From contig JAJKFH010000052.1 of NCBI GenBank assembly GCA_023333565.1, forward strand, positions 2,904,001 through 2,968,000: a stretch of DNA of 64,000 bases. Direction: 5' to 3'. Of this stretch, positions 14,601 to 29,600 are shown piece after piece. This DNA comes from Puffinus mauretanicus (lineage: Eukaryota; Chordata; Aves; Procellariiformes; Procellariidae). The translations under genes were made by a program, and so were the position numbers. A model generated the notes under the pieces. The model did no database searches. It was not told the DNA's origin and saw nothing but the letters and a program-made list of their open reading frames with translations. The stretch's first letter is position 1; the number at the start of each line of letters is the position of its first letter.

Positions 14601-17600
14601 ATCATACACTTTCTTTTAATTTGATAGTGCTAACACACATTGCAATTTTTCCTGTTAAGCGCTTGAATACTCATATAAAAATCAAACTGTTAACTATATT
14701 ACAGAAGCAAGTACTATCATCCTCTTTGTCAACACTTAGGAAAAACAGAAAAAAGATTGGAGAAAAGATTAAGCGTAGAAAAAAGGTAACTCTACCACAG
14801 TGTTAAACCTTTTGCAATGCACACTTCACTACTCACATTATCTAAATAAAACTGGAAGACTCGTACGCTGCCTGTGAGGTCAATAACACTGAAGATACCA
14901 GAAATAGAAGCTGTGATTAGAAATGACACGGAGCAAGATATCAGTTGAAAGGTCTGGGTAATCTTTTTCTTTTCTACCAACAATATTTTAATTTCTCTCT
15001 CAAGACAGGGGCACCACTATGACAGAAAATAATTTTTTTAAACATGCACGTGTGCAGGATGGTATTACTATTTTTTTAGCTATATACACACACAATATTT
15101 ATATCCATGTAGGATATTTTAATTCTGGCTGTTTTTCAGTTCACTTATACATTTATTATACTTAAAATTATTTTTAAGACCTTGTAAAGATTAATCTGCA
15201 CTTTAGAAAACAAAGTAAAAGCCAATGGAATCTCAGAGAAATCAACAGCAAGTGCATCTTCAGTGTAACTAAAATCCTCCGTCATAATGCCTACGTATAG
15301 TGTTAAAACTTCCCAACCTTTTACTTCCCCAAATCTACATCTGGATATTCAGGTTTACTTCCAAGACAACTACCACCTATTAGCTGGGTTGGAATCAGTA
15401 GCTAAGTCAAGCACACATCAGCAACAATCTATGATCCAAGTCTGGAACATTATCTTCACATAGAGAACATACATTGTGACATTGTATGAAAAATGGAAAG
15501 AAATTAAATTAGCTTGTGTATCTGTATAGGAATATTTGTATGTGCACATCTATAGGTGTACATCATCAATCGCATATGCCTCGCCGGAAAGACAGCAAGT
15601 TCATAGATTACCTCAGCAACTTTTGGAGGGACTCCATCACCAAGAACTTCCCTGATGAAGCACTGTTGAGTCATATAATATGAGAGTCCACAAGTTCTCT
15701 TGAAAGCATCTTTCAGTCGCTTTAGCTCTATGTCTGTAACTGTGTCGAGTGAGAAGAGAGGAGAAAAAAAAAAGATTTGATCAATAAAGATGTCATATAA
15801 ATATAACAGCTTAAGGACTCTCAAAATCCTATACACCTTCCATTTACCTTTACAATAAAAAGATAGGAAAAAATTAAATGCATGATTTCAGCTAAATAGT
15901 GGGAAAATCTGACTACTAGAAAATGAGATCTAATAATCTAATCTTCCCAAAAAAAGTGAAGCAGACCTAAAGTTAACATCAATGATTACAACAGTTCACT
16001 GCCTAAGTTTTCTCTGACTACAATAGCATATTATAATTTCTTCTAAATTAAGCATCATTATTGTCACACAAAAGGAAAATAAGATAGCTCTATGATCAAT
16101 TTTATATTGTATGTAAGCCAGAGAAATGATCTGTAACCAACAGTGGTGAATATTATTAAGAGCAGCTCCAGCAGCATGCTTCAGTTTCATCTAGCAACCA
16201 GTCTACTTTTCTGTATATATATAAAAAAATTTAATCACCACTTACATGCTTATAAGACAGTACAGTGAAGCATAAATTTAACAGGAATACTACAGTTAAA
16301 CTTTGGACTAAATGTAATTCTTCACGTAAGAATTTCTTCCACAGTCAAAATCTGATTGCCAGCTAAAACCTGTTCAAACTTGTTCACAATCTGTAAATGT
16401 GAAAAGTTTGATGACATCCTGTTCATACTTGCACATGAGCTTCCTGAAAAGCAGTCCCCCAAGCATAAAGCAACTTTCTAACAAAGCGTTTAAGAACAAA
16501 ACAAGTCCTTTGTCAAAAATCAAGTTGCAGAGAATAACACACCTGTGATCATAACACATGGATCACATGTAAGTTACCATGTAGTGCAGAAAGAGCTATT
16601 TACCATCTCGAAGCCAAAAGAAATGATGCTGTACATGATAGCTATTTCACTGTATTTATAGTAAGGCATTTTCCTTCCCCTGATATAGCAAGCCAGACAG
16701 AAACAACACTGGCATGGCCAAAAGCTTGTCAAGCTTTTTGTCAGCCAAATTAAAACAGAATACTTGGGAGCTTAATCCAGCACTCTCTTTAAAACTTCTA
16801 CATTTCAGTTAATTCATTAATCAAAAGAAAAACTACTCCTTAAAAGTAAATCACATTGAAACATTCCTCCCTAATTTTAATCCTAGTCAACATTGAAACA
16901 GACTAGTGACTTCACGCAACAATTGTGTTTAAACAGAAATTGGGTCATGTTTCTTTTCAAACTTATTATAGATTCTGGGTACTTTTGACCAGAAAAAAAA
17001 ATTCAAAGGATCTAAGAAATAAATTTAAAGTGTGATCCACTCAGCACTGGTGCCATCAATTAACATGGATTTGGCAGAAGACATACTCAAGTTATCATCA
17101 CCACATACCTTGTTTTTAATAAAACAAGCATACTTTAATTGTATGGCAGAAGAACATTGGTATAATACTGCTACCTGGCTTACATGGTGTTTAAATTTCA
17201 CTATTTCATATTAACATGTGTCCACAGAGTCATTTTCTTTCTTGTGTCTTTACACATGATGCTTTAATGAATGTTCAAACACTGGAACACCAATTAAAGT
17301 TTTCTTCCAAGATTTTCCCTAGCTAACTGGAAACAGACTCTCAGATACAATATTTACTACCTGAAGCAACATTCTCCACGCTCTCCAGCTCTTCTGAGTT
17401 ATGGAAAAACAGGAAGCAAAATAAAGATTCTGCAAAGAAACCGACCCTCACGCTGCAGTCTTTCCTCCAAAGAAGTGCAAAATATTAACGGAAGTTCTTC
17501 ACATCAGAGGGATGCTTCACCTCGTCTGCTCCACACCTCTTATGCACAACATAACTACAGCAAATTTTCAGCCAACAGGAACAACTCCCCACCACATGTT

Positions 17601-20600
17601 TAATGAGTAAAAGCTTGGGATTGCTAAGGGGACATAAAAAGGGGAAGCTACTGGCTTCATTATTTTGGCAAGGTAAAGCAAACAACCTAAATCCTAGACA
17701 AAATCCAGCAGCCATTCTTGGATGAAAATATTTTAATTTATTGTATTTTTTATATGCATGAGCACACACACACTTTTAACAAAAACAGACTCTGTATTCT
17801 GGTTTTTTCTCCCCCTCAAGTTAATTTTTTTTAACTCCTCACCAGTTAATCCAATCTCGTTTGTGGTCATTTGGCAAAAAAGTTTATACACAAACAAAGC
17901 ATTAACTAACCAGATGCTTATGGCTTTACACACATTATAATGGACTTTCAAGTAACCTAATTATTGCTTACTGCAAAAATAAGGTTGAAACATATAGAAC
18001 CACTTAAAATAGCACTGTGTCATTATCGATGTTTTTAGGTTTAGTTTCCTGGCTGCATAGAAAATTCAAGTATTTTTCATGAAAAATTATGAAGGAATTT
18101 TTTTCCCCAGCATTCATTTATAACTGTGTCCCTTGATCCAATTCCTTAAAGTTTCTCCCCAGCATGCCAGCACAGTGGGAAGGAGCAAAGGAGGCTCCGT
18201 ATGAACTTGGTTGCACACCGGCACAGCACTGCATTCCTGCTGCACCGACAATCCCTGCAACATCTGGGCAGAGCAGTTTCACACAACTCCAGCTACCCTC
18301 CAGCTGCTGTCACTGCTGAGCCCACTTACTACAAAAGCACTTCTCAATAGAAACACAAGTACAATCTTGCCAAGTTATACTTGTACACTATTTTCTTGCT
18401 AGGATTAATTAAAAGAAATACAACAGCCCATTGCCATGTAAAACTTCCAACTACTGTTTTAATAGAAAATTTTGTTTATCCAATAAATGTGAACTGACTA
18501 TATGTAATAGGCTAGAATATAAAGTTATTTTAGTCAGTCAAGTACTTTCATAATCATAAAATTTACTGGCCATTCCTTTATGAGATTTACCTGTATTAAC
18601 AGAAATTAAAGCAATTTGTAATCTGACAGCCTTAACTGCAGACCATATTAATACTCCAGAGTTATTTAATGTATCACCTTACATCCCTAAGTGCATGAAA
18701 CAAGTCACCAAAACGCAACCACCTCTCTGGTGACAAAACTGCACAGACCAGCATTTCTTGTGCTAAACCCTGATGTAACATAGAACAGTGAATTAATTTA
18801 ACCTTGGTAGAGTTGCTGTTCTGCAGTTTCGCAGGACAGAGAAGGCCTCTACTTTAAGCAAACAGGTCTCACTGTATCATGAGCAAAGACAACAAGCATA
18901 GCGACGAAACTTAGGCCAAGTACATCTTGGGAATACACAGTACTCCTAAAAGCACTGCAGACAGCAGTCGTCGGTACTTCCTTGAGCACCTACAACAGCC
19001 AAGTGTGTACTTCAGGCAGTGTTCAAGAATAGGAAAATCCCATACACACATATCTACCATGAAACGCAGAAGTTACTGGGCTCCTACTGAAGGTGAAGAG
19101 AAGGTTGGGAAGAAGACTTGTCAACCAATACTACTAAGACCTTCAAAAAGAACTGTCAGTATATAATTTAATAGAAGATGCTAAGTTGATAGTGCTAGTC
19201 CATGTTACATTTCAAAAGCAAGTTATTAGTGCTAGAGACCACTTAATATTACTGTTTGCATGCAGAAACTACAAAACAGGTCATGGAATTACAGGAAAGG
19301 TAATTGCTTCCATCTCTTCCCCAGGACACATTAAAATGACTGATGCTGGCCATTTAAAATCATCTACAAAGCTCTGTAAAAATAAGTTCATTATACATTT
19401 AGATCCAGGCACATGAAAGTACTACTGAAATGAGCAGAGTATAAATCAAAGATATCATCAACGTTTACTATGAGTCTGGAAGACAAATAAAATATTTGAA
19501 TACAAAATCCCAACACCAAAGTACCAATTATTCAACACAGAGATAGAACATGGTGGCGTGTTGAAAGGAAATAAAACTAAGTCTTAAATTATAAAAGTAA
19601 CATTTCTAGAAGCAATACATCTATTACTATAATAATATTAAAAATTAGAACACTCACATACCCACAAGCTACCTTTTTTCCTCTCACTTCCACAAGTCCT
19701 ACGCAGCGAGCATCACAGACCACGGAGATATTTTTAATCCCACTTTTAGACATAAATGTAGTTAACAACCCTGTTTCCTACGCTGACTTAAGTTCCTTCA
19801 TTAAGTATATTCACTTATTCCAAAGGCACAGTCTTACCAAACACTTTCAGGAGACAGTTGTCTACAAACACCTAAGAAAAGACCATTCACAAGCTGCTTT
19901 CATTAGATGTACAAGACAGACACTACACTACCAGGTACACTGTTGCTGCATTCATAACTTGACAGTGAAAAACAGAACATGTAAGATTTCCCAAAATAAG
20001 TTTATGGTAGCCAACACAGCAAAAACCATCTCCACACTGCTCCTACCAATAACAGGTGGCACAACCTCAATATTATGGCAGAGAAAGCAATGCAATTGGA
20101 ACTGCACACCTAATTCTTTACACCTCAAGACTATAGAAGCTAACTTTTTATTGTGAGGTTCTAATTCAAAATAATAAAAACATTTTTCAGTAGTTAGACA
20201 CTGTATTCTAATTAATAAAATTATATCTGCTTACTTCCAAAACCCACTATTGAAACAAATGGTCTCTTCCACAAAAGGAAAAGTCACAGACTATGTCATT
20301 CTGTCTAGGCAACTTTTACTAATACAAACCTTCTCAATGCTAACTTGGCTGGATGGTTTCCAATAAAGTTAAAGACAGTTTAACAGAAGATTAGTGCTGC
20401 TTCCAACTCTCCAGGGAATATTCGAGCTCCAGTTTGTTTAATAAAGTTTAAATGAAACCATGCAACCTCAGCTAAAAATGTCACCGTGACTTAAAGTAAT
20501 TGTAACAAACCTTCAGCTCATTCAACTGCCAAGGATATTTTTAGTTTAATAGTGTTACTTAAACTTAATGCTGTTTATATAGATGTACGACTCTACTATT

Positions 20601-23600
20601 TTTTGAAACTCACATCTGTCCAGGTAATGATTTGTGTAGTGCCTTCCAAAACAATCCCGTACTGGAAAGACCCTCTTTCCACTGCTTTCACTCCACATAT
20701 TCATCACCAAGTCATCCTGGAGTTTTCCTTTTAGAATAATGCTGTATCTGAAGCTCAGACACAAGCCTAGATGCCCAACTCCAGACTTAAACTTTATTTT
20801 GCCACCCACATAAAACTGACCTGAATTTCAGAGGGGATCCCCACCAGCTGTGTCACTGATATAAACGGGAGCTGCAGGGAATCTGCCTCAGAAAAAAATA
20901 TGCTACATTTATGTAGAAGCCTAATGTTAGATACCCACATTCTGGACATTACATATAACATTCCATTTGAAAAAGGAAGGCAAAAAACACAGCTGAAGTT
21001 ACTCGCCTCCTCCTCATCCTACTAAAAACTCACAGGGGTGTGTAAAAACAAGGTTAATTATCTGAAATATTTACTGTCTAGTACTCAAATTCTGTAACAT
21101 TTACATGTGCTCATTCAACTGCTCTCAAATTTAAAGTCTGTTTTGTATAAAAATTGTAGTCCAAATAGTATATATAAAACAATAATTTAGGTATCACAAT
21201 TTCTCTTCAGGCAGCAGATACTACTCTTTTTGCTTACCCATTCTGTAATGTTAAAGTACATTTTAGATGTACTTTAGATGTACCTTAAGTTCTGTTTAAC
21301 TAAACTAATGTAGAGGAAATCAACCCTTACAGTGGAGCTTTGGCAAGTTTTGCAGACACATTCTCTATTCATTTTAGAAACTTTTTTTCTTTGCACATCC
21401 TGTAGTACTACTAATCCCACCCCCACCTTCTTGTCTTTATCTTGGAAAGTTTTAAAATGCATTGTGAGTAAGGTATGGTTCAACATACAGCACAACCTCG
21501 GTCACTTCAAGACAAAGGTCGTACTGAAAAGCACAGGACAACCTTATACAACAAACACCTGTGCAGAACTCAGCAAACTGGGAAGCAAATACCTGTCTCG
21601 GCAAAAGTTACTCTGCTGTTACAAGACTGCTAGTGAAATTTATTAGGAGTCATCAAAAAATATGACTACATAACTAAATACACCCAATATTGATACTTTT
21701 GCTTGTTCACTTCCTGTTTTGGAAAAAGAAAGAGAAGAAAATGGTTACATCAAAGCCAGTTCCTCACTACTAGAAGTCCATCATTGCATAGTCCATCCTA
21801 TTTCCTTAGAGACTAATTAATCTAAGGTTTGTACAAACTACCTCAATAGTATGTTTTATTCAAATACTGTAAAAAAGTAGTTAAAATCTGCCTTAATTTT
21901 TTATATTTTTTTTTTTAATGATGCAACACCAGGAACACTATTGAGGTCAAGAATATAAGAGCTGCCATGCACCACAGTCTTTGCTTGGCACCAGTAACTA
22001 ACTTGCACCTAAAGCAAGAACCAACAGAGTAACTTATCTTCCCATTTTTCAGCATATGGCTGCTCTTCAATGCCCTTGGAAAGGAGTTTAAAGATTTACA
22101 GATGCACTGAAGAGAAGCAACACCAAAATTTACGAGCAAGCACTGCTGCTTAAGATGCAACAGGTCACATGTGAATGTTAAGCATTGTAAGAAACAAATA
22201 TTCATTTTGAAGGGAGCTTGTCTAAAGGTTAAAAGAAATGGTTAGTCAGGCTTAATGGATTTATTACAGCTTATATAATATAATTACTATATACCTTGCC
22301 TTATGACATGTGCAATGAGAGTGAGCACAATAAATGCATTTTAAATTCCTATTTAATATTTCTTAGGAAAGTCAGACCAGCCACAAAAAATACCTTCCTT
22401 TACAATGCTTCTTCCCCTACCCTTCAAAATCCAAGCACAATTATGTAAAATGCTGTGGTGATACAGAATGAGATACAATTGAACTCTTTAATACTGCCCA
22501 AGACAATTCAGGCAAGAGGCACTTAACCTCTCCATGTCTTAATTGTCTCAACACTAAAATGAATATAAATTCTAGTCTACATCAGACAGATGTTTGATAA
22601 ATGATCTAAGATACTCTGTAAAAGTACAATAAGCTACTACTAAGGAGCTGCTTTAATCAGGGAAAAGCACAGAATCCCAATAGTTTAACTGAGGGTAGGT
22701 GGAGTTAATCTGCCATGGCTACTATAAACTGACAGCCAATTAACATAATCCATAACATGCTGAACACAGAAACAACACGCGTATCTGTCTTCTATCCTTT
22801 CACCTTACTAGAGTACTTTCTCTAATGACTGCTGAAGTGACTGCTGAAAACAAATCAGTCATTTGGTAACCTCTGTTTACACCAGAATCCCAAAAGTAAC
22901 ATGCAAATCATCACTGCCATTAGTATGAGTAGCAGTAATAGCACCAAAAAACTGATAAAATCTTTATATCTCAAAAGCCTAAAGCATTTCACTTGGCTAC
23001 ATAAAATTATTTATTCTAGTTTACAGGCAACCTGGGAAAAAAAAAAGCCAAATCAAGGCAGAAGACCACAATGAATCGACGATGCTGAAAATCAAAACAG
23101 GAAACAAATTACTGCATAAGCAGGAAGAAAAAGACGGAGAGGATAAAAAGTTCAGTTAAGGTGAAGGGTCAAGAAACTTTGAGCTCATCTGACTAAAGTA
23201 TCTTACAAAGTATCTAGTAGGGCTGGTACTTTTTTCATCAAAATGCCCCCAATACTCTACAAACACAGACACATGCAAAAAAAATCTGAATTTCCAATGT
23301 CACTACTGGATGAAAAATAGCTTGCTATGTCAGTGCCTTAAAAAAACAACAACAAAAAACCCAGCCCTGCAGATCTCAAGTATACAGAGCAAGCAATAAT
23401 TTGCAACCATAAACATAACATTGCATTTATTCTTTACTAAAAATAACCAAACCTGAGGTTTAATAAAACAGACAACTTGATCATCCTTCAGAAAGCAAGC
23501 AAAATTCATGTACCCCAAGCTCTTCCTGACTTCCAGCTCCGGTTTTAATGCTTCTAATATTTTGATTTTTAAGTGACAATTTTAGAGGTTCAATATCAAA

Positions 23601-26600
23601 CTCACAGGGCATATAATTCTCTAACCAGACAATTATCTTCCCTGTAATCACTTGCTCAATATTTCCCCCAGGAATCTTCATCCTAGTTATACACGGAAAT
23701 TTTATTACTTTTTTCATTAGTCTTTATTGTGACTTAATGGCTGCGGTTATGAAGTTGTCAAAAACCAAAGCAATTACTAAAAAGCTTCAAAGAGGTAAAA
23801 TGTGCAAGTGAACGTAAAGCGTGTTTGGGAACAACCCCAAGTAGGAAGAACAAACTGCAAAATACAATTGAGATAAATGAACTATGCTATGACTAAAAAG
23901 ACAACCTCCACACCCACCCGTCCCTGCCAAAAAGGAATCCACTTGAGAATATTTTTGGGGGAAAACACAGACAAAAAAATCCTGTCTCCCCTAATGAAAA
24001 AATTAATCTGCTCTTAAGGAATCTTTCATCAACAGAGTATGAAAAATGGCACCATTCAAATTACACAGTGTACCTCACTAAAGACTTAACAGTCTTAACA
24101 TGACATTTACCAATAAGAGGAATTTAAGCATAACAGCAACACAGTTTTGGTATTTAAAAAAAAAAAAATCAAATTATTCAATCCATTTGTATTTTTTTCT
24201 TCCTACCTATTCTTTGTGGTTTGGTAGTAGTGGCTCATCCTGGGGATAAAGCTTTTCTTAGTTCTATTAGACCTAACCATAATGCATATCAAAGGTTTAA
24301 CATCTTGTGTGCGGAGAGCAGAAGAAGATTTAGTTATTACAATAGGATTTGCCAATTTTCTGTAACATGAGTACTTAGCATTTATGTGACGCTTTTAATC
24401 TTCAAAGAGCTTACTTCTCACAGTTACCATCCTCAAAAAGAATGCCATTAAGTATTATTAGCCTGTTTTATCCATCTGTAAAGTATCTCCATCAGGGCAC
24501 GCACTGTCACATTGCTATTTGGATTATGTTTGCTTCAAGCAAAGCTAATCAGTACAGGTTCTGTGACAACCCTCCCCATAAGACTAGTGTGGATAGGAAT
24601 TGCTACATAATAGCCCCAACAGTGAAATAATCCTCCCACCATCTGAGCACTTAAATCTTATTGGCTATATTTTATAACCTCAGGAATGAAAGGAGCCTAG
24701 TTTTATATGCTTACCAGTCCAACCCTGTAAGCCACAGAAGAAACCTGAAAGAACCTGAAAATTCAGAAACCTCTGCAGATCATTAAAATAACTTTTACCA
24801 TACGTACGACTGCAAATTTAAGTGCAATAGACTGCAATATTAGGGACAGAAATAATTACTGTTACCAATTCAAGAACTGGTAAACTCATTCTCAGTGAGT
24901 GAACAAACCAATTTCTAGCCCCGATTAATCACAGGATGCCACCTTTCCCGGCCACAGGCCCCTGTCAGAGCACTTATCACTTCTTCCAAGATGAGGTGCT
25001 GTTACTGGCCTAGATGCTCTGAATAAATTATTGCTGACCCTGGAGAACAGAAAACACTCAGCTAGCTGACCAGCACAGCCAGGCACGGGAACAGTACAGA
25101 AAAGTAAAAGTAAAGGAGGCAGAGGTACAAGTTTTAAGTGGTTTTAAACACAGAGCATAAGCCATCTTGCAGCAACAGCAACAAGAACCCTGAACTCCCC
25201 TCCAAAAGACAGACGCATGGATAAAAATGAATCAGAAGTTAGGAAGCCCTAAAAGTAAGCAACCCTGCCTGGGATGACTATGCTCAGGTGAAGGTAGGCA
25301 TCGCTCATTACCCAGTTTCTAACCTCTTCATTCCTCATTTTTCTTTCCTTTTCTGCTACTATTTTCCTCTGATGATGCTTCATAGTTCACGCAGTTTGTA
25401 CATGATTTCCTAGGATGATCAGTTTAGCTCTCAATCCTTTCAGTATTTTGAATGGTTATTTAGTCCAATTTAGATTAGAAACAAAACTCTGCTCTTCTGA
25501 GCTGCCCCTTCATCAGTTTTCCAGGCAAATACACTGCAGGTTTGTACTGTCATAGGTGAGCAGAACAGCTTCTATCACAGTTCAGAAAAGCTGCTTCCAG
25601 TTTATTACCACCATGAAAATCATCTAGACTTTATGCCTGTTAAGATACACAAAATTACATTACATAACCCATTTCCAAGAAATAATCAGCCTATTAAAAT
25701 GAATGGCAAAGGCAAAAGCCAACTATGTAAATGCAAACACCACATAAGGACCTTGCTATAAAATAAATTGTAATATAACAAATATTTCATATCCTCTCTT
25801 CCAACAGCGTCAAAGATATTAAATGCGGCTATACTATGAATTGTTCTTCAATTAAAAAACAAAAATAGTCTAAGCCTGAAAGTTAAACATAATCTGCAAC
25901 TTCTGCATAGGAAGGCAGTGTTTCCTATAGCCTTTAGTGAGGACAAAAGGCAAGGAGTTCTCATTTGCGATTGCTGGTATAGTTTTGGTCAAGTATTTAC
26001 TCAAGTGTTAGTCTCTGGCAGCTAAAAAAAGTCAACTCTAGTTAAGCATAGTATTTAAATACTATGACAAGTAAAGAATAATAAAAGATTCAGGTAATAT
26101 TTATACACTGCTAAATCTTAATTTCTAAAGTTAGAAGAAAAATATTACTTACTTAGAAGTAGTCAAGTGTTTCAGCATAAACACATTATACACATGTATG
26201 TATACATACAGCCAATGAACAATAAAAGGCTCTGTATTTTGAAACTACCTATTCTCAGCTTTTGGGGATACATCTGTCTAAAATACAATCTCAAACTCAG
26301 ATGCAAAGTTTTAGTGTCAGGTCACAAATTTACGGCTTCTGTTACACTGTTATAAACATATGATAACAAGTTTGCTACGCAATCTGTGAATGGCTGAAAA
26401 ATAAAAGCAGAATCACAAATAGAGACACTAGCCTATATAGTCACGAAATAAAATTAACACTAACATGTGGTTAGTTCTGGGACCCTATTACATGTTTGGT
26501 AGAACACCAAGAACTGAATCAGAGATTTTTTTTTGACAATAGCAAACAATTAGCATCATTGTTTCCAAACTCCATTTCCACTGCTGCATCTCCTGTTAAA

Positions 26601-29600
26601 AGAATTCTCCATAAACATCCAAGGACTAATATTTTGAAGAACTATCCTGAAAGACGCCATACTAGTTTTAAGTATATCTGTACTCTATTACAAAATTTGT
26701 CACTAAAAATATTCATCATTAGATGTACACTATTCCTAACGTCCTAGATTCATTCAGAAGAATGAAACAGCGTATTTAGATACACCACGTAACAGCTGTA
26801 TGGGAAAGCACCTTCTCATAATTTTACTGTCACTGACCAGTTTAGATTGACGCAATGACTCAAATTTCAGAGTTTCATATAAACACACTGTCCATTGTTC
26901 CACAGAAAAGAAGTATAGAAACAGAAAAGGTATCAGAATGACTTAACACCAAAGAACTACAATGGCCTGAATGGCATCAGCAGTTGGAATCTCTCCCTGA
27001 ATCCCTGAAGAGACTCGCAAGATATCCCCAAGGACATTACCGTCTCTATTAGAAGAGTACATTTACATAATAAATTATGAACATTTTATATGAAGAGATA
27101 TTTATCAAATATTTTTTTATTCTGCTTTTTAACCTCTATTGCTGTAACACTCTGGCTTCTGCAGATACTTAGCCAGTGTTCTATATTAGAATTAGTGCAC
27201 ATTATGGTTCCTTCCTCCTTTAACCCATCTACATTGCAATCTACTCATTATTTAAGGAATACCATTAGTTCACACAAGACATCTACACAACTATTCTTTA
27301 AGCAAGGTGATTAGAAGACAACACTAAATTGCAGGGAACACAAAAAAGCGGGGAATTTGTTAGTGGCAAAAAGATCGATTATAATTCTTTAAGAAAAGAA
27401 AAATCATGTTGTTAGCTGCAAGGTTAGAAAACAGAAACTAAAAAGTTCTTATTTTTCTACTGATAACAACCTTCATTAACATACTCAGAGAATACAGAGC
27501 AGGCTATACTACACTAACTGCTGTTGATGATTTTTCTTAAAGCAATGATGCTTCAGCTATGCTAAGTGCAAATCCACTTTTCTAATTTTTAAACTAAAAT
27601 CCAGGATTTAACTGTATCCCATTGTCAGGGAAAACATGGTAAAAATCTTCTTTTCAAGACTAGGAAATTTCCAGTGTAGAGTAAGATTTTGTTTCTGGAT
27701 AACACCTAACAACTAGAAACATGGATTGAAAGGAAGTGCTTCTTCAGCCCAAAATAGATTCATGATGCCATATTCAAGTTCATTTTTAGAACAAATTTAA
27801 TCTGCAGAACTGAAGTTCTCATAATTACTAGCCCAATACTTTCAGCTCTTTTTCCCTACATCCAGACTTATTAAATCTGGCACTTCCTGTTCTGTTTAGG
27901 TTTCTGAGATTCTTCCACATTTTTTTCATTCAAGGTTTCAAAATTTTAAAAGAACAATTTTCCAAACTAATGCAGTAAAATTGATCATTTAAAACAACTG
28001 TCAAAAAATCCAACCAAATCAGTCTTATGATCATTTGTAGAGTTCCACTGAGACAGCAGCATACACCTGTTAAAGTATTTCCGTTCACGACTTGCTGCCA
28101 AAGCAGTCTGCCACGGGACAAAACCTGGGCATTTCCATTATCGCTATAAATTAAGATAAGGAATATCAATTCAAAACACAAAGGAAATGTAAGCATACAT
28201 TCTACATTAAATACTTAACATGAAATTAAATTGTATGAGTGGATGACAACTGAAAGACCAGCTAACAAAAAGACAGATACAATGTGAATAAAAAACACAG
28301 CTTGTGAGGAAGAATTCAAAAGGGCTTGTAATAGGTTTTATTTTTAAAGGACAAAGAATACATTTCTATGCAGAATGCAGTTATCTCTTATTTTGGCCTG
28401 GTGACATTGCCCCTGGTAACTTTGGGGTCCAATTCAGACTCTAAACTAAGCAAAACAGCTTCAAAGGATTTGGACATTAAAAAAAAAAATCATCAAAATA
28501 AATGGTATACAAGACACTGGTAAAGTATAGCTTGGTTTTCCCTTTGTAGCTGATGGTTAGAAGTATGTATGGCACAGACAACTGATACGGCTGCCTCACT
28601 CCAGACCAGTTCTACACTGACTTTCTCTGTGGCTCATGATGTGCACCTGCAGAGAACCTGACCAGAGAGAAGTCAAATCCCCTTTAAGGTACAGAATGTC
28701 TCACTAACTGTTCAAAACCATTCTAAAAGTAAAAATTGAAGTGTATGGCAATATGTAAAGCCAGATGATATTTCTGCCCATCTTCTCAGTTTGTCCAAAC
28801 TTACCCATTACAAGTAAGGGGCTGTCCTGTTAGTTTCAACGGCATCCTTGTCCCAGAAACTCTGGATGGTTTGCAGTGCATTCCACCTTGATGCATCAGT
28901 GAACACATTAAACTATGCAGCTTATGAATACCATTCCAGAAAAGAGATCGTTATTTTGCCCCAAATACACCACATGGTAAGCACAAAGCGTTGTTACCAT
29001 CAACAGCACATTTCCATGTGATAGGAGAGGCTTGTTTTATGTTGTGATAGGTTAAAAGGAGAAGGGAGAAGAGGATGTAAACACCCTAGAGATCACGGCA
29101 TGTCACTTGATATGCCAAGTCACCCTACCTGTGATAGCTAATCACTTTAGTGGACGTAATGATTCAGGTAAGGAACTATTTCAGTACTTTCACCACTTTT
29201 ACATTACGTAGTGTATACCACGGGAAATAAACCCTGTTCATTACAAACTGCCTTGATTATCATTTGTCCAAACCTTTCTCAGACATATCCTATTTTGCTT
29301 CAAAACCAAACAAAGGCCTTGTTGCAAATGTTAGCATATTTTTAAATGAAAGTAATTTTGTTAAGCTATTAGATTATTTAACCAAGAAACACACATCTCT
29401 ATCTCCTAGAATTCAGCCGTATGTCGGTATTACAGTAAAATAATGAAGGATTTTTTTTTATTGTCATTATGATGAATGACTTAATGGTCTACACAGAAAA
29501 ATGCTGTGATTGATTATAACTTGCATTGGTTTTTAAACAGATTTGGTGAACCACCACAAAAACTATATGCAGACACATTTTGTTTCAAACCAAGATCTGA

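Noticed and set aside
15504..15836. 110-codon open frame over USP32 exon 2 taken as a separate gene
   Set aside because: Only its middle 128 bases are exon; the flanks are intron read through the splice sites.
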